A stretch of 64,000 nucleotides of DNA, taken from NCBI GenBank assembly GCA_036522515.1, contig DATDFQ010000043.1, forward strand, positions 248,001-312,000. The letters are read 5' to 3'. Both the position numbers and the translations under genes were made by a program. The notes below the pieces were generated by a model that was not told where the DNA came from, made no database searches, and saw nothing but the letters and a program-made list of their open reading frames with translations. The stretch's first letter is position 1; every line of letters starts with the position of its first letter. The DNA comes from Bacteroidota bacterium. Lineage in GTDB: Bacteria; Bacteroidota; Ignavibacteria; UBA10030; SZUA-254. Shown piece by piece: positions 51,462-59,900 of the stretch.

Positions 51462-52607
51462 CTAGACAGCCACCCCCGACGATTCCTTCATCGCTTCGAA
51501 GAAGCGGTAGAAGAGATAATCGCTGTCATGCGGTCCCGGAGAGGCCTCTGGATGATACTGAACGGAAAAGATGGGGAGTTTGCGGTGACGGAATCCCTCA
51601 TTGGTGCCGTCGTTCAGATTGGTGTGAGTGATTTCGACGGATGTCTTATCGAGCGATCCCGGATCCACCGCGAAGCCATGGTTTTGCGATGTAATCTCGA
51701 TCTTGTTCGTCAGGAGGTTCTTGACGGGGTGGTTTGCCCCCCGGTGGCCGAATTTCATCTTGAACGTCTTCCCCCCCAGTGCGATCGCAAGGAGCTGGTG
51801 GCCGAGGCAGATGCCGAAGATGGGCGTTTTCTCGATGAGCCGTTTCAGGTTCTCCACGGCATACCCGACCGCAGCCGGGTCTCCCGGTCCGTTGGAGAGA
51901 AAGACTCCGTCGGGGTTCAGCGCCAGGACTTCTTCGGCGGAGTAATGGGAAGGCACGACAGTAACCCTCGAGCCATAGACTGCCAGACGGCGGAGAATGT
52001 TCCGTTTGACCCCGTAATCGTATACCACGACATGAAACTGCTGGCCGGCCCCGGCTTCGAATTCGAAACCCGGCGGGAGCGGGAACGAAGGCGGATGAGG
52101 TTCCTCCCACCGGTAGACGCTCTTCGTCGAGACCTTGCTCGCCAGATCCAATCCGTTCATCGGGGGCAAGGATCTTGCCCGGTCAATTAAAGTCGGGGCA
52201 TCGCAGTCCGACGTCGAGATTACTGCCCGCATCGCACCCTCCTCCCGGATGATCCTGGTCAGCATGCGGGTATCGATCCCCTGGATGGCCACCACGCTGT
52301 GCTTCCGAAGCCAGGAAGCGAGGCTCTCCGCGGCGCGATAGTTGCTGAAATGCTCGGAGTATTCTTTTACCACCAGTCCGCGTACCTGCGGCGCTCCCGA
52401 TTCCATGTCCTCCGTGTTGACCCCATAGTTCCCGATCATCGGAGAGGTCATCGTAACGATCTGTCCGCAATACGAGGGGTCCGTAAGAATCTCCTGGTAG
52501 CCGCTCAGGCTCGTGTTAAATACCATCTCACCCCCGGCTTCACCCTCGAAACCGAACGACTCCCCCTCGAAGAGGATCCCGTTTTCCAGTACGAGTTTCG
52601 CTCTCAT
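51462..52607 (-). CDS. carA: Carbamoyl-phosphate synthase small (glutaminase) subunit
   Basis: The 381-residue protein has the N-terminal CarA domain (AKLVLENGILFEGESFGFEG, FNTSLSGYQEILTDPSY, GIDTRMLTRIIREEGAM). The class I glutaminase has the nucleophilic Cys in IFGICLGHQLLAIALGG and the His-Glu pair in SVQYHPEASPGPHD. It supplies ammonia to CarB for pyrimidines and arginine. No carB is adjacent: the next DNA downstream holds the recombinase remnant. It lies 15 bases after the DUF6580 gene and so probably shares its promoter at 53226-53254. Confidence 0.96.
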   Translation of the reverse strand: MRAKLVLENGILFEGESFGFEGEAGGEMVFNTSLSGYQEILTDPSYCGQIVTMTSPMIGNYGVNTEDMESGAPQVRGLVVKEYSEHFSNYRAAESLASWLRKHSVVAIQGIDTRMLTRIIREEGAMRAVISTSDCDAPTLIDRARSLPPMNGLDLASKVSTKSVYRWEEPHPPSFPLPPGFEFEAGAGQQFHVVVYDYGVKRNILRRLAVYGSRVTVVPSHYSAEEVLALNPDGVFLSNGPGDPAAVGYAVENLKRLIEKTPIFGICLGHQLLAIALGGKTFKMKFGHRGANHPVKNLLTNKIEITSQNHGFAVDPGSLDKTSVEITHTNLNDGTNEGFRHRKLPIFSVQYHPEASPGPHDSDYLFYRFFEAMKESSGVAV

Positions 52608-52622
52608 CGCCCGGCGCGCGGA

Positions 52623-53147
52623 TCAGATCCTGTTCGCGTCCGGAGTGCCGCCGAGTGCCGGGACGTACCTCCGCACCAGCTCGAAGAGGCCGAACATCGA
52701 GCCGACATACGCGAGGTCGCCGATAAGCGTGTTCCGGAAGAACGGAATTGCCGCCGTGTAACAGGCCCCCAGTCCCTCCAGGGTATGCGGGTACATCCCG
52801 GGGATTAAGGTCCAGACGCCAAAGTTCGTCACCACAAAGAAGAGCAGGGAGCCGGCGAGCGTTGCGCCCACCGTCTGGAGCGCGCCGCGATGGCCCCTTA
52901 ACCACAATCCAATCAAGCCGGTCGCGAGAAAGCTTCCGTAGACCCATTCGATTCCCGGGTAGAAGCCGAGAAGGAAGTCGCTGATCAGCAGGGCTCCGAT
53001 CGGGATCAGAAACGCGTACTTTTTGTCGAGGTAGACACCGCCGAACAACGCCAGCGCGGTGATCGGAGAGACGTTCGGCATATGGGGAACAAGCCGGGAA
53101 AGCGCTGCGAGCAGGATCAGCGAAACTACAACAATGCGGCGAATCAT
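52623..53147 (-). CDS. DUF6580-family membrane protein
   Basis: The 174-residue protein begins MIRRIVVVSLILLAALSRLV after GGAGATGGT. It has about five membrane helices. The typical start RLVPHMPNVSPITALALFGG and LISDFLLGFYPG match DUF6580, a family I recall as similar in layout to ECF-type substrate-binding (S) components and often near cobalamin genes in Bacteroidota. The last helical part (FFRNTLIGDLAYVGSMFGLFE) is also typical. Role in B12 uptake is inference from position behind btuG. Confidence 0.78.
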   Translation of the reverse strand: MIRRIVVVSLILLAALSRLVPHMPNVSPITALALFGGVYLDKKYAFLIPIGALLISDFLLGFYPGIEWVYGSFLATGLIGLWLRGHRGALQTVGATLAGSLLFFVVTNFGVWTLIPGMYPHTLEGLGACYTAAIPFFRNTLIGDLAYVGSMFGLFELVRRYVPALGGTPDANRI

Positions 53148-53225
53148 ACCATCTCCTTCCGTGAAGGGTACATACAGGTTTTGGTAAAGACGTTTTCTCA
53201 AATGAAGTGCCAGGCGGACACTCAG

Positions 53226-53254
53226 ATTATACACATTTCCCCCGTTCCAGTCAA
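53226..53254 (-). promoter_or_regulatory. Promoter of DUF6580-carA
   Basis: TTGACT and a perfect TATAAT are 17 bases apart on the minus strand. The -35 box overlaps the last codons of the btuG-like gene. The leader would be about 72 bases. It means carA and DUF6580 can be made independently of the riboswitch. Confidence 0.7.
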
Positions 53255-53266
53255 GCCTGATCCGGG

Positions 53267-54301
53267 TCATTTGAACGCCATCGCCCCCGGAAATATCCCC
53301 ACCTGCTGATGCGTCCGCTTCAGGAGGCCCCGGTAGGTGTAGATCTCCAGCCGTCCCGACCCTCCCGAGCTCACCACGTTTGTCACGTAGATATCTCCGC
53401 TTGCGGCGTCGGCGGCGAGGGCGTAATAAAAGATCCCGCCGGCGCGCGTAATGAACGGGCTTGCGACCGTGCGCAACGGTTGTACGTCGAATTTCCCGAC
53501 TCCGTTGGCCTCCAAGACGAAGAGCGAATGCCCGTCGGTCGCAATATCCGAAACCGCCCCGGTGATCAGGAGGGAATCCTCGGCGAGATGTGTGACCGGG
53601 TCAACCTGGTAAAGGCGCGGTTGAACGCTCTGGGTGCCGGCGCAGACGACGAATAATTTTCCGTTCAGCACTGTCATCGATCCCGGAGCGTCGCTCAATC
53701 TGACCGAATCCGTCACCTGCAGGGTCGCTGGGTTCACGACCTTGAGCTCATGACCCGGGACGAACTGGTTGTTGACGTATGTTCCGTAGTCCGATACGAA
53801 CGCCCTTCCGTTGAGAACCGCTATTCCTCCCGGAAAGGCGACTACGGGGCCGCTTGTTCCCCTGAGGGAGTCGTCTGCGGTCGTGATCAGCGAGAGCGTA
53901 CCGTCATAATTCGCGACCACGAGTTCCGAACCAGCGCCGGCAAGGTATCCCGGCCCGCTGAATTGCGGCGTATGAATCGACTTTCCGATGTGATTCGTGC
54001 CCAGGTCGATCACATCGACCCGGTCCGACCCGTTGACGGCGAGATACCCCTTGCCGGCGACGACTTTCAGATCGTTCGGGAATATCCAATCAGACGCGAT
54101 CACGTCGTTAAACATCGTATCGCGCTGGGCGTCATAATACGACAACGACCCCCCTGCTGTAAAAGTCCCCTCATTCACCACATACGCCCCTGCAGCCGAT
54201 GCCGGGGGAGGGTTTACCGACACGGTACTCGCCTCCCGGCAGGAAGCGAATGTCAGCGCCAGTGCGATGAGTGCCGGCCAACGGGCTTTCTTCATGGTCA
54301 T
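53267..54301 (-). CDS. BtuG-like beta-propeller surface lipoprotein
   Basis: The 344-residue protein has a lipoprotein signal ending TFASC (Cys21). Then comes a seven-bladed YncE/DUF5074-type propeller with repeating short strands such as GAYVVNEGTFTAGGSLSYYD, GKGYLAVNGSDRVDVIDL, GSELVVANYDGTLSLI and GKLFVVCAGTQSVQPRLYQV. Bacteroides BtuG proteins of this architecture bind B12 with very high affinity on the outer membrane and sit on BtuB. The gene starts five bases after btuB under the same cobalamin riboswitch, which makes BtuG the best hypothesis. Binding itself cannot be read from sequence. Confidence 0.82.
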   Translation of the reverse strand: MTMKKARWPALIALALTFASCREASTVSVNPPPASAAGAYVVNEGTFTAGGSLSYYDAQRDTMFNDVIASDWIFPNDLKVVAGKGYLAVNGSDRVDVIDLGTNHIGKSIHTPQFSGPGYLAGAGSELVVANYDGTLSLITTADDSLRGTSGPVVAFPGGIAVLNGRAFVSDYGTYVNNQFVPGHELKVVNPATLQVTDSVRLSDAPGSMTVLNGKLFVVCAGTQSVQPRLYQVDPVTHLAEDSLLITGAVSDIATDGHSLFVLEANGVGKFDVQPLRTVASPFITRAGGIFYYALAADAASGDIYVTNVVSSGGSGRLEIYTYRGLLKRTHQQVGIFPGAMAFK

Positions 54302-54306
54302 GTTCC

Positions 54307-56322
54307 TTATTCTGTTCTTGTGAGGGAAATGGAAATGTTGTGATTCCGCAAGGGCATCGGATAGGCCGGAAGCGCCTGGTACGAAACGTTGCCGGCATTA
54401 TTCAGTTCATACTTCACCCGGAGGAGCAGGTCGCTGCGCAGCTCAAGCTCGACGCCGGCATTCCCGCTGAGAAGGAAATAACCCGGGAGAGCGATCGAAT
54501 TATCTTCCACCGTGTACCGGTCGCCGACATATTCTCCCGCGAGTCGCAGGGTCAATCCCCTGACCGCCGCACCCCGGACCGGAATCCTGACCAGCGCTCC
54601 GAGTCCGCCGGTCTCGAGGGGGACGTAGATAAGCTGTTTATCGTAGGTCGGATCGCCCGGTCCCGAACTGAATTTTTTCCGGGCGTTCAGCCATGAATAA
54701 TTTCCCGTCAGCTCCACCGAGCGGCCGGGAAGAACCCACCGGTAGTCGAACTCAAAGCCGGTCGATTGCGTCCGGCCGATATTCACGGGGCTCCAGACGA
54801 ATTGCGACCCCGCGGGGAGCCAGAAAATGCGGTTCTCGGTGGTGATCGAATAATACGTCGCGTCAAGCTCCTGATCGCCCGCCAGCGGGGCATCGAGCGT
54901 CAGCCCGGCGTCGAAGCTGAGCGAACGTTCGGGCAGGAGCGCGGGGTTTCCGCGCCCCCCCGCTCCGGCATAGTAAAGCTCATTGAAGGTCGGAGGCCGA
55001 AAATCCCGGCCGGCCGTGGAGTGGAGTGTCAGAGACGCCCCCGCGCCGCTTGAAGCGGATGTCCGCACATTGAGTCCGAGCCTCGGACTCCAGGAGCCCT
55101 CGACGCCGGACGAATGGTCAAAGCGGAGGGAGGGAAACACCGAAAGTGCGGGACCGTGGCCGGCAGAATCGGTGCGATATTCAGAGGAAAGCAACATTGC
55201 CGAGTGGGCCTGCGACTTCTCCTCCGCGAGGGCATTCCCGTCTGCGACCGCGCGCCCCAGTTCCAATTCGAGCAGAAGGGCGCCGGAGGGGTTTAGTTCG
55301 TACCGGAATTGCGGGCGAAGACCGTAGCTGACATTCCGGTAGTAGTTATCCGCGGGGAAGAGCGAGAGGAATTCCGCGTAATGTTCGTAGGCGCTCTGGA
55401 AATCCCCCGAGACCAGAAGCTGGATCCGGTCGCCGAGGCCCGCGGAGACGGAGCCGATCGCCTGCAATTGATCGTCCGCCTGACGCGCCGACCCCTGCGA
55501 TCCCGCGGGGACAAAAGGTCCGGGCGTTCCGCGATCGAGAGACGCGTAGCTCAGGAGGAATTTCGTCCGCGGGCCTGCATGCGGGTACCAATCGGATTTC
55601 AGGAAAAGATCGTATCCGCGGTGGTCGGAATTGGTCCGAACCTCCTCTTTCTGGATCGGCCCCTGACGGAGAAGAAACGGGAAGTTGCCCGAGCCCGTTT
55701 CAGTCGCCCCGCCGGCGGTCAGGCTCCACTCGTCGCCGGGTAAGATCGATGAGCGGAATGAGAACCTGCTCGTGCCGAATGAGCCCGCCGAACCCTCGAG
55801 TGAACTGCTTGAACCGTGAAACGACCGGTCGGTGAGAATGTTGATGACGCCCCCCAACGCATTCGCGCCGTAAAGGGCGGAGCCCCCGCCGCGGGCGAGC
55901 TCGATGCGCTCGATCTCGTCCGTGGGAATCATACGAAGGTCGGCCAGTCCGAGCTGGAGGTTATTCACCGGCACGCCGTCGATCAGGACGAGCGTCTGCT
56001 CACCCGCCATTCCCCTGAAGGATGCGGTTTGAAGAGCTCCTCCCACGCCGTATTCCCTGAGAAAGACGCCGGGCGTGTTCCGGATCAGCGCCCCCAGGCT
56101 TGTGCCGTTCGCCTGTTCTATCGATTCGCGCGAAAGGAGCGAGATCCTCGAGGGAGAGCGGGAGCTCGAGAGCGGGCTCCGCGTCGCGGTTACCACCACT
56201 TCCGCCATCGGATAGGTCCGGGCCGTATCCTGCCCATCGCGCGCTTCGGCCCCGGCCGGCGCCCCGCACATGAGCAGCATGCAGAGGATTCCCGGACCGA
56301 TGATTTTACTGCAGACGTTCAT
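54307..56322 (-). CDS. btuB: TonB-dependent cobalamin receptor BtuB
   Basis: The 671-residue protein begins with a signal peptide (MNVCSKIIGPGILCMLLMCG...GAEA). A TonB-box-like YPMAEVVVTATR is followed by the plug domain with TSLGALIRNTPGVFLREYGV, SFRGMAGEQTLVLIDGVPVN and IERIELARGGGSALYGANAL. The beta-barrel then runs to the C-terminus (HNISISLTRTE). It takes cobalamins across the outer membrane. The assignment as BtuB rests on the cobalamin riboswitch directly upstream and the BtuG-like gene downstream. The ATG lies only four bases after the attenuator U tract and lacks a Shine-Dalgarno sequence; an upstream open frame is riboswitch RNA, not protein. Confidence 0.92.
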   Translation of the reverse strand: MNVCSKIIGPGILCMLLMCGAPAGAEARDGQDTARTYPMAEVVVTATRSPLSSSRSPSRISLLSRESIEQANGTSLGALIRNTPGVFLREYGVGGALQTASFRGMAGEQTLVLIDGVPVNNLQLGLADLRMIPTDEIERIELARGGGSALYGANALGGVINILTDRSFHGSSSSLEGSAGSFGTSRFSFRSSILPGDEWSLTAGGATETGSGNFPFLLRQGPIQKEEVRTNSDHRGYDLFLKSDWYPHAGPRTKFLLSYASLDRGTPGPFVPAGSQGSARQADDQLQAIGSVSAGLGDRIQLLVSGDFQSAYEHYAEFLSLFPADNYYRNVSYGLRPQFRYELNPSGALLLELELGRAVADGNALAEEKSQAHSAMLLSSEYRTDSAGHGPALSVFPSLRFDHSSGVEGSWSPRLGLNVRTSASSGAGASLTLHSTAGRDFRPPTFNELYYAGAGGRGNPALLPERSLSFDAGLTLDAPLAGDQELDATYYSITTENRIFWLPAGSQFVWSPVNIGRTQSTGFEFDYRWVLPGRSVELTGNYSWLNARKKFSSGPGDPTYDKQLIYVPLETGGLGALVRIPVRGAAVRGLTLRLAGEYVGDRYTVEDNSIALPGYFLLSGNAGVELELRSDLLLRVKYELNNAGNVSYQALPAYPMPLRNHNISISLTRTE

Positions 56323-56326
56323 ATAT

Positions 56327-56362
56327 AAAAAAACCCCAACCGGCGGAAAGAAGTGTTGGGGT
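56327..56362 (-). terminator. Riboswitch-controlled terminator before btuB
   Basis: The minus strand reads ACCCCAAC, loop ACTTCTTTCCGCCG, GTTGGGGT and then TTTTTT. The eight-pair stem and U run end four bases before the btuB ATG. As the expression platform of the cobalamin riboswitch, it would stop transcription when cobalamin is bound. Confidence 0.85.
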
Positions 56363-56412
56363 ACAAGAACGTTGCACCAACCCACCTTCCCGCGAAGGTA
56401 TTCTGGGTGATC

Positions 56413-56630
56413 ATGCCGGTCGGTCTCCTGGCTTTTCCCGACCCCGGGCGGTCTTCCCATCCGGATCCGATCTGAACCGGAACCGAACAGTGACTTACGA
56501 GCCCGAAGCTCAATTCCGCCGGAATGACCGGACGGAATCGGGATTACAGTTGCGGGGCAGCTTCCGAATTCTCCATGGTCCCACGCTGAGCGCGGACCGG
56601 GAGGCACGGAATTCCCTTCACCGGCACGAA
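56413..56630 (-). promoter_or_regulatory. Cobalamin (adenosylcobalamin) riboswitch
   Basis: The minus strand contains the conserved blocks in order: GGTGAAGGGAATTCCGTG, GCTGCCCCGCAACTGTAA, AAGTCACTG and the B12 box AGCCAGGAGACC (56422-56433). Lengths and order match the cobalamin riboswitch family. The RNA starts just after the promoter at 56658-56686 and is followed by a terminator stem before btuB. Confidence 0.95.
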
Positions 56631-56657
56631 GTATGGAAAAGAACTTGATTCAACGGC

Positions 56658-56686
56658 AATATACGACGCCCGGAATAAGAAGTCAA
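56658..56686 (-). promoter_or_regulatory. Promoter of the btuB riboswitch leader
   Basis: TTGACT and TATATT are 17 bases apart on the minus strand. The predicted start is near 56651, giving a leader of about 330 bases to btuB. It lies 16 bases beyond the ggt stop codon. Confidence 0.7.
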
Positions 56687-56702
56687 GTGCGAATCGACTT
56701 CC

Positions 56703-58397
56703 TCAATAACCGAGCGCAACTCCGCCTTCCCTTGAATCCGGGACCCCATAGATCCACCCGCCGGCGGCATCCAGCCAGAGCGCTTCGAGTTCACCGAGGG
56801 GGGAATCTGTTTCCCTCAGATGGTACCCCCTCTCCTCCAGCTTTTGCACCACATCCCGCGCCAGGGCAAACCGCTCGTAGACCAGGGAGTCCGGCCGCCA
56901 CTGGTGGTGAAACCGGGGGGCCTCCACGGCCTCTTCCAGATTCATTCCGAAGTCGGCGATGTTGCTGATGACTTGCGCGACCGCGGTGATGATTTTTGAT
57001 CCCCCCCTCGCTCCGAGTACCAGGCAGGGTTTCCCGTCCTTGAGCAGGATGGTGGGAACCATCGAGCTCAGGGGGCGTTTGGACGGAGCGATCTCATTCG
57101 CCCTTCCCCCGATAAGCCCGTACGCATTCGGCACCCCGGGCTTGGCGCTGAAATCGTCCATTTCGTCGTTGAGAAAGAACCCCGCCCCGGCGACAACGAC
57201 CTTGCATCCGAAGAGGTCGTTCAGCGTGGTGGTGGTCGAAACGATGGTGCCTTGCTCGTCCACGACGCAATAGTGCGTGGTGTGCCGTCCTTCATGGGGA
57301 TTCTCGATGCCGGATCGAACGCGCATGTTCTCTGTGGCGCGGAGCGAATCGATCTCAGCCCGCCTCCCGTTTGCATAGCTCTTTGACGCAAGCACTTCCC
57401 CCGGGATTTCGACAAAAGCCGGATCGCCCATCAGCTCCGCCCGGTCGGCATACACCCGTTTCATCGCTTCTGCGACGAAATGTACAGCGTTCGAAGAATG
57501 AAACCCCATCGAGCCAAGGTCATACCCTTCGGATATGTTCAACATCTCCAGGAGACACAACCCTCCCGAGGAGGGGGGCGGGGTCGTGAGAATCTCGTAC
57601 CCGCGGTACGAACCCCTCAGGGGAGTCCGGAGGACAGGATGATACTCTTCCAGGTCCCGCCGGGTGACAATCCCTCCCCCCCGGCGCATCTCCTCTTCCA
57701 GCAGGCGCGCGGTTTCGCCGCGATAAAACCCGTCGGCGCCGAATTGCTGAATCCTTCCGAGCGTCCGGGCCAGCTCGGGCTGACGCAGGGTATCTCCTTC
57801 CCGAAGGGGAGCACCATGTCTCGAAAACAGGGCCATCGCCGCCGGAAATTCTGATAATTTGCCCCAACTGCTGTCGAGGGAGGCTTCGAGATGCCGATCC
57901 ACAATAAATCCGTTCTCCGCCAGGCCGACGGCGGGCCGGGCTAGGTCACGAATGCTCATCGAGCCATAGAGTCGCAAGGCTTCGAGGAGTCCGGATACGC
58001 TGCCAGGCACCCCTGCAGCAAGCGCGCCGTCGAAGCTTTTGTCGGTGACGTTTCCCGCGCTGTCAAGATACATCGTGCCGCTCGAGGCTCGGGGAGCCTT
58101 CTCGCGAAAATCGATGACTGCGGCGGACCCGTCCCGCTTGCGGACGAGCATGAATCCGCCGCCGCCGATATTTCCCGCCTCCGGATAGACGACCGCGAGC
58201 GCCAACCCGACCGCGACGGCTGCGTCGACCGCATTCCCCCCTCTCCGCAGGATGTCGACACCCACCTGGGACGCCAGCCTGTGCGCTGTGACAACCATCG
58301 CATGCCTTGATCGAACCGGAATGGGGGTTGCGGAGGGGGCAGAACCGGCGACCAGGAGCACAAAGCAGAGCGAGACCCGACAGAGGGGCAGTTTCAT
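56703..58397 (-). CDS. ggt: Gamma-glutamyltransferase (glutathione hydrolase)
   Basis: The 564-residue precursor has a signal peptide (about 1-23). The gamma-glutamyl-binding Arg98 lies in DFREKAP. The autocatalytic cleavage and nucleophile Thr373 lie in HEGRHTTHYCVVD, followed by TIVSTTTTLNDLFG. The GGNAVDAAVA block and substrate loop ARGGSKIITAVAQVI are conserved. The mature enzyme is a periplasmic heterodimer that removes gamma-glutamyl groups from glutathione and similar peptides. It lies alone between ssb and the btuB leader. Confidence 0.95.
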   Translation of the reverse strand: MKLPLCRVSLCFVLLVAGSAPSATPIPVRSRHAMVVTAHRLASQVGVDILRRGGNAVDAAVAVGLALAVVYPEAGNIGGGGFMLVRKRDGSAAVIDFREKAPRASSGTMYLDSAGNVTDKSFDGALAAGVPGSVSGLLEALRLYGSMSIRDLARPAVGLAENGFIVDRHLEASLDSSWGKLSEFPAAMALFSRHGAPLREGDTLRQPELARTLGRIQQFGADGFYRGETARLLEEEMRRGGGIVTRRDLEEYHPVLRTPLRGSYRGYEILTTPPPSSGGLCLLEMLNISEGYDLGSMGFHSSNAVHFVAEAMKRVYADRAELMGDPAFVEIPGEVLASKSYANGRRAEIDSLRATENMRVRSGIENPHEGRHTTHYCVVDEQGTIVSTTTTLNDLFGCKVVVAGAGFFLNDEMDDFSAKPGVPNAYGLIGGRANEIAPSKRPLSSMVPTILLKDGKPCLVLGARGGSKIITAVAQVISNIADFGMNLEEAVEAPRFHHQWRPDSLVYERFALARDVVQKLEERGYHLRETDSPLGELEALWLDAAGGWIYGVPDSREGGVALGY

Positions 58398-58466
58398 ATT
58401 CAGGATCCGATGGCGATTCAGCGGGCCGGGAGGGTCAGCCGTGATGGATGAGTCGGAGCTGCTTCG

Positions 58467-58883
58467 CTAGAATGGGAGATCGTCCTTTTCCGCCGCTCCC
58501 TGTTCCTCCGGGGCGGGCTGAGCATCCGTCGTTCCCCCTGCCTGCCTGCCGTCGAGCATGATCATATCGTCTGCGATGATTTCCGTCGTGTAGCGCTTGA
58601 CGCCTGTATTCTTGTCGTCCCACGATCGCGTCTGGAGCTTCCCTTCGAGGTAAACCTTGCTTCCCTTCTTGAGATACTGGCCGCAGATCTCGGCAAGCTT
58701 CCGCCATGCGACGATGTTGTGCCACTCGGTCCTCTCCTGGGGATTGCCTTCGGCGTCCTTCCACCGCTCGTTTGTCGCCACGGAGAATTTCGCCACCGCC
58801 ACTCCGGACGCCGTGTAACTCACCTCCGGATCCTTGCCCAGATTGCCGATGAGCGTGACTTTATTAAGACTCTTTCCGGCCAT
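58467..58883 (-). CDS. ssb: Single-stranded DNA-binding protein
   Basis: The 138-residue protein has the OB-fold SSB sequence [50 protein letters not shown] and [18 protein letters not shown]. The acidic C-terminal tip ending DDLPF binds partner proteins. It starts at an ATG after GGAGGGTGT, a strong ribosome binding site. It protects single-stranded DNA in replication and repair. No rpsF or rpsR lies next to it, unlike the common bacterial order. Confidence 0.96.
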   Translation of the reverse strand: MAGKSLNKVTLIGNLGKDPEVSYTASGVAVAKFSVATNERWKDAEGNPQERTEWHNIVAWRKLAEICGQYLKKGSKVYLEGKLQTRSWDDKNTGVKRYTTEIIADDMIMLDGRQAGGTTDAQPAPEEQGAAEKDDLPF

Positions 58884-58958
58884 ACACCCTCCTATCGATT
58901 AGTGTGATCCTGCATCCCGCAGACTTTACTTGCCGCATACGGCGCTGCGCCTACCGTA

Positions 58959-59897
58959 CTATTTGTCCGCATCTTCCTGCCGGAGGCGGTCAACATCGAT
59001 CCGTTCGACCGAAACGCGATGCTCCGTCAAAAGGTAGAGCCGGTCGTCCTGCACATCGATGTCGACGGCCTCGCACAGGGCGGGGCCGGCCGACAACACC
59101 ACCGGTACGGGCGGACGAACGCGCCCTCCCTCCCGGTTCAACGCGTACAGAGTACAACTATCAAGGGCGAAAAGGATCTTCCCCTCGACGGTGAAGCTCC
59201 GGAGGTGGTTGAAGTACCCTTTTCCCAAAGTCTCGATGAAATTGCCGAAGATATCGAAGACGACAATCCGGTTGCTGTCCAGAACGAAGACCCGGTCGTC
59301 TCCTCCGATCCGAATCCTCGAGGGGGAAGAGAGCCGCCCTTCCCCCGCGCCAAGATCCCCGAATTCCTGCTCGACGGAGCCCGACGTATTGACTTTCAGG
59401 ATTCGCCGGTTCTCGCCGTCCGCGATGAAGATCGATCCGAATCGTGATTGAGCCACTCCCTGGGGGTAGCCAAACCGCACCGAAGCGTCCGCATCGTCCC
59501 GCGTTGAAAACGACGAGAGGAGGCTCAGATCCCGGTCCAACCGCTGGATTCGGTGGTTGCCGTAGTCGGCGACGTAGACATCCAGTCCATTGGGGGCAGT
59601 CACATCCGCGGGATGATCGAACGCCTGATCGGTCCAGCCGTACCCGCCGGCCGTTTGAAGCACCTCCCATTGTGGCGAAAGCTTTACGATCCTGCTGTTG
59701 CCGCCGTCTATCACATACACGTTGCCGGAAGGATCGACAGAACACGCCCTGGCGTGCTCGAACAGGTCCCCGCTTGCGGAACCCCCCGTCCCTCCGTCAC
59801 CCCCCGCGGCGACCGCGCCAAGAAGTGTCGCACCGGCAACACATGCGGCGGCATTCTGAACAAGCCTCCGGCGCCGTCCGAACCGGAGCTTCCACAC
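58959..59897 (-). CDS. NHL-repeat/6-bladed beta-propeller protein
   Basis: The 312-residue protein starts at GTG with no close ribosome binding site, three bases after the PorV gene. A hydrophobic N-terminal stretch (AAACVAGATLLGAVAAGG) may be a signal peptide. The propeller repeats are ACSVDPSGNVYVIDGGNSRIV, GLDVYVADYGNHRIQRLD, GSIFIADGENRRILKV and DRVFVLDSNRIVVFD, an NHL pattern. Such proteins are usually scaffolds. Placement right after a PorV-family gene suggests export or a role with the secreted protein upstream, but this is inferred. Confidence 0.82.
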   Translation of the reverse strand: MWKLRFGRRRRLVQNAAACVAGATLLGAVAAGGDGGTGGSASGDLFEHARACSVDPSGNVYVIDGGNSRIVKLSPQWEVLQTAGGYGWTDQAFDHPADVTAPNGLDVYVADYGNHRIQRLDRDLSLLSSFSTRDDADASVRFGYPQGVAQSRFGSIFIADGENRRILKVNTSGSVEQEFGDLGAGEGRLSSPSRIRIGGDDRVFVLDSNRIVVFDIFGNFIETLGKGYFNHLRSFTVEGKILFALDSCTLYALNREGGRVRPPVPVVLSAGPALCEAVDIDVQDDRLYLLTEHRVSVERIDVDRLRQEDADK

Positions 59898-59900
59898 CGG

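Noticed and set aside
56323-56607. Upstream extension of the btuB frame
   Set aside because: This DNA is the cobalamin riboswitch and its terminator; the signal peptide starts at the ATG at 56322.
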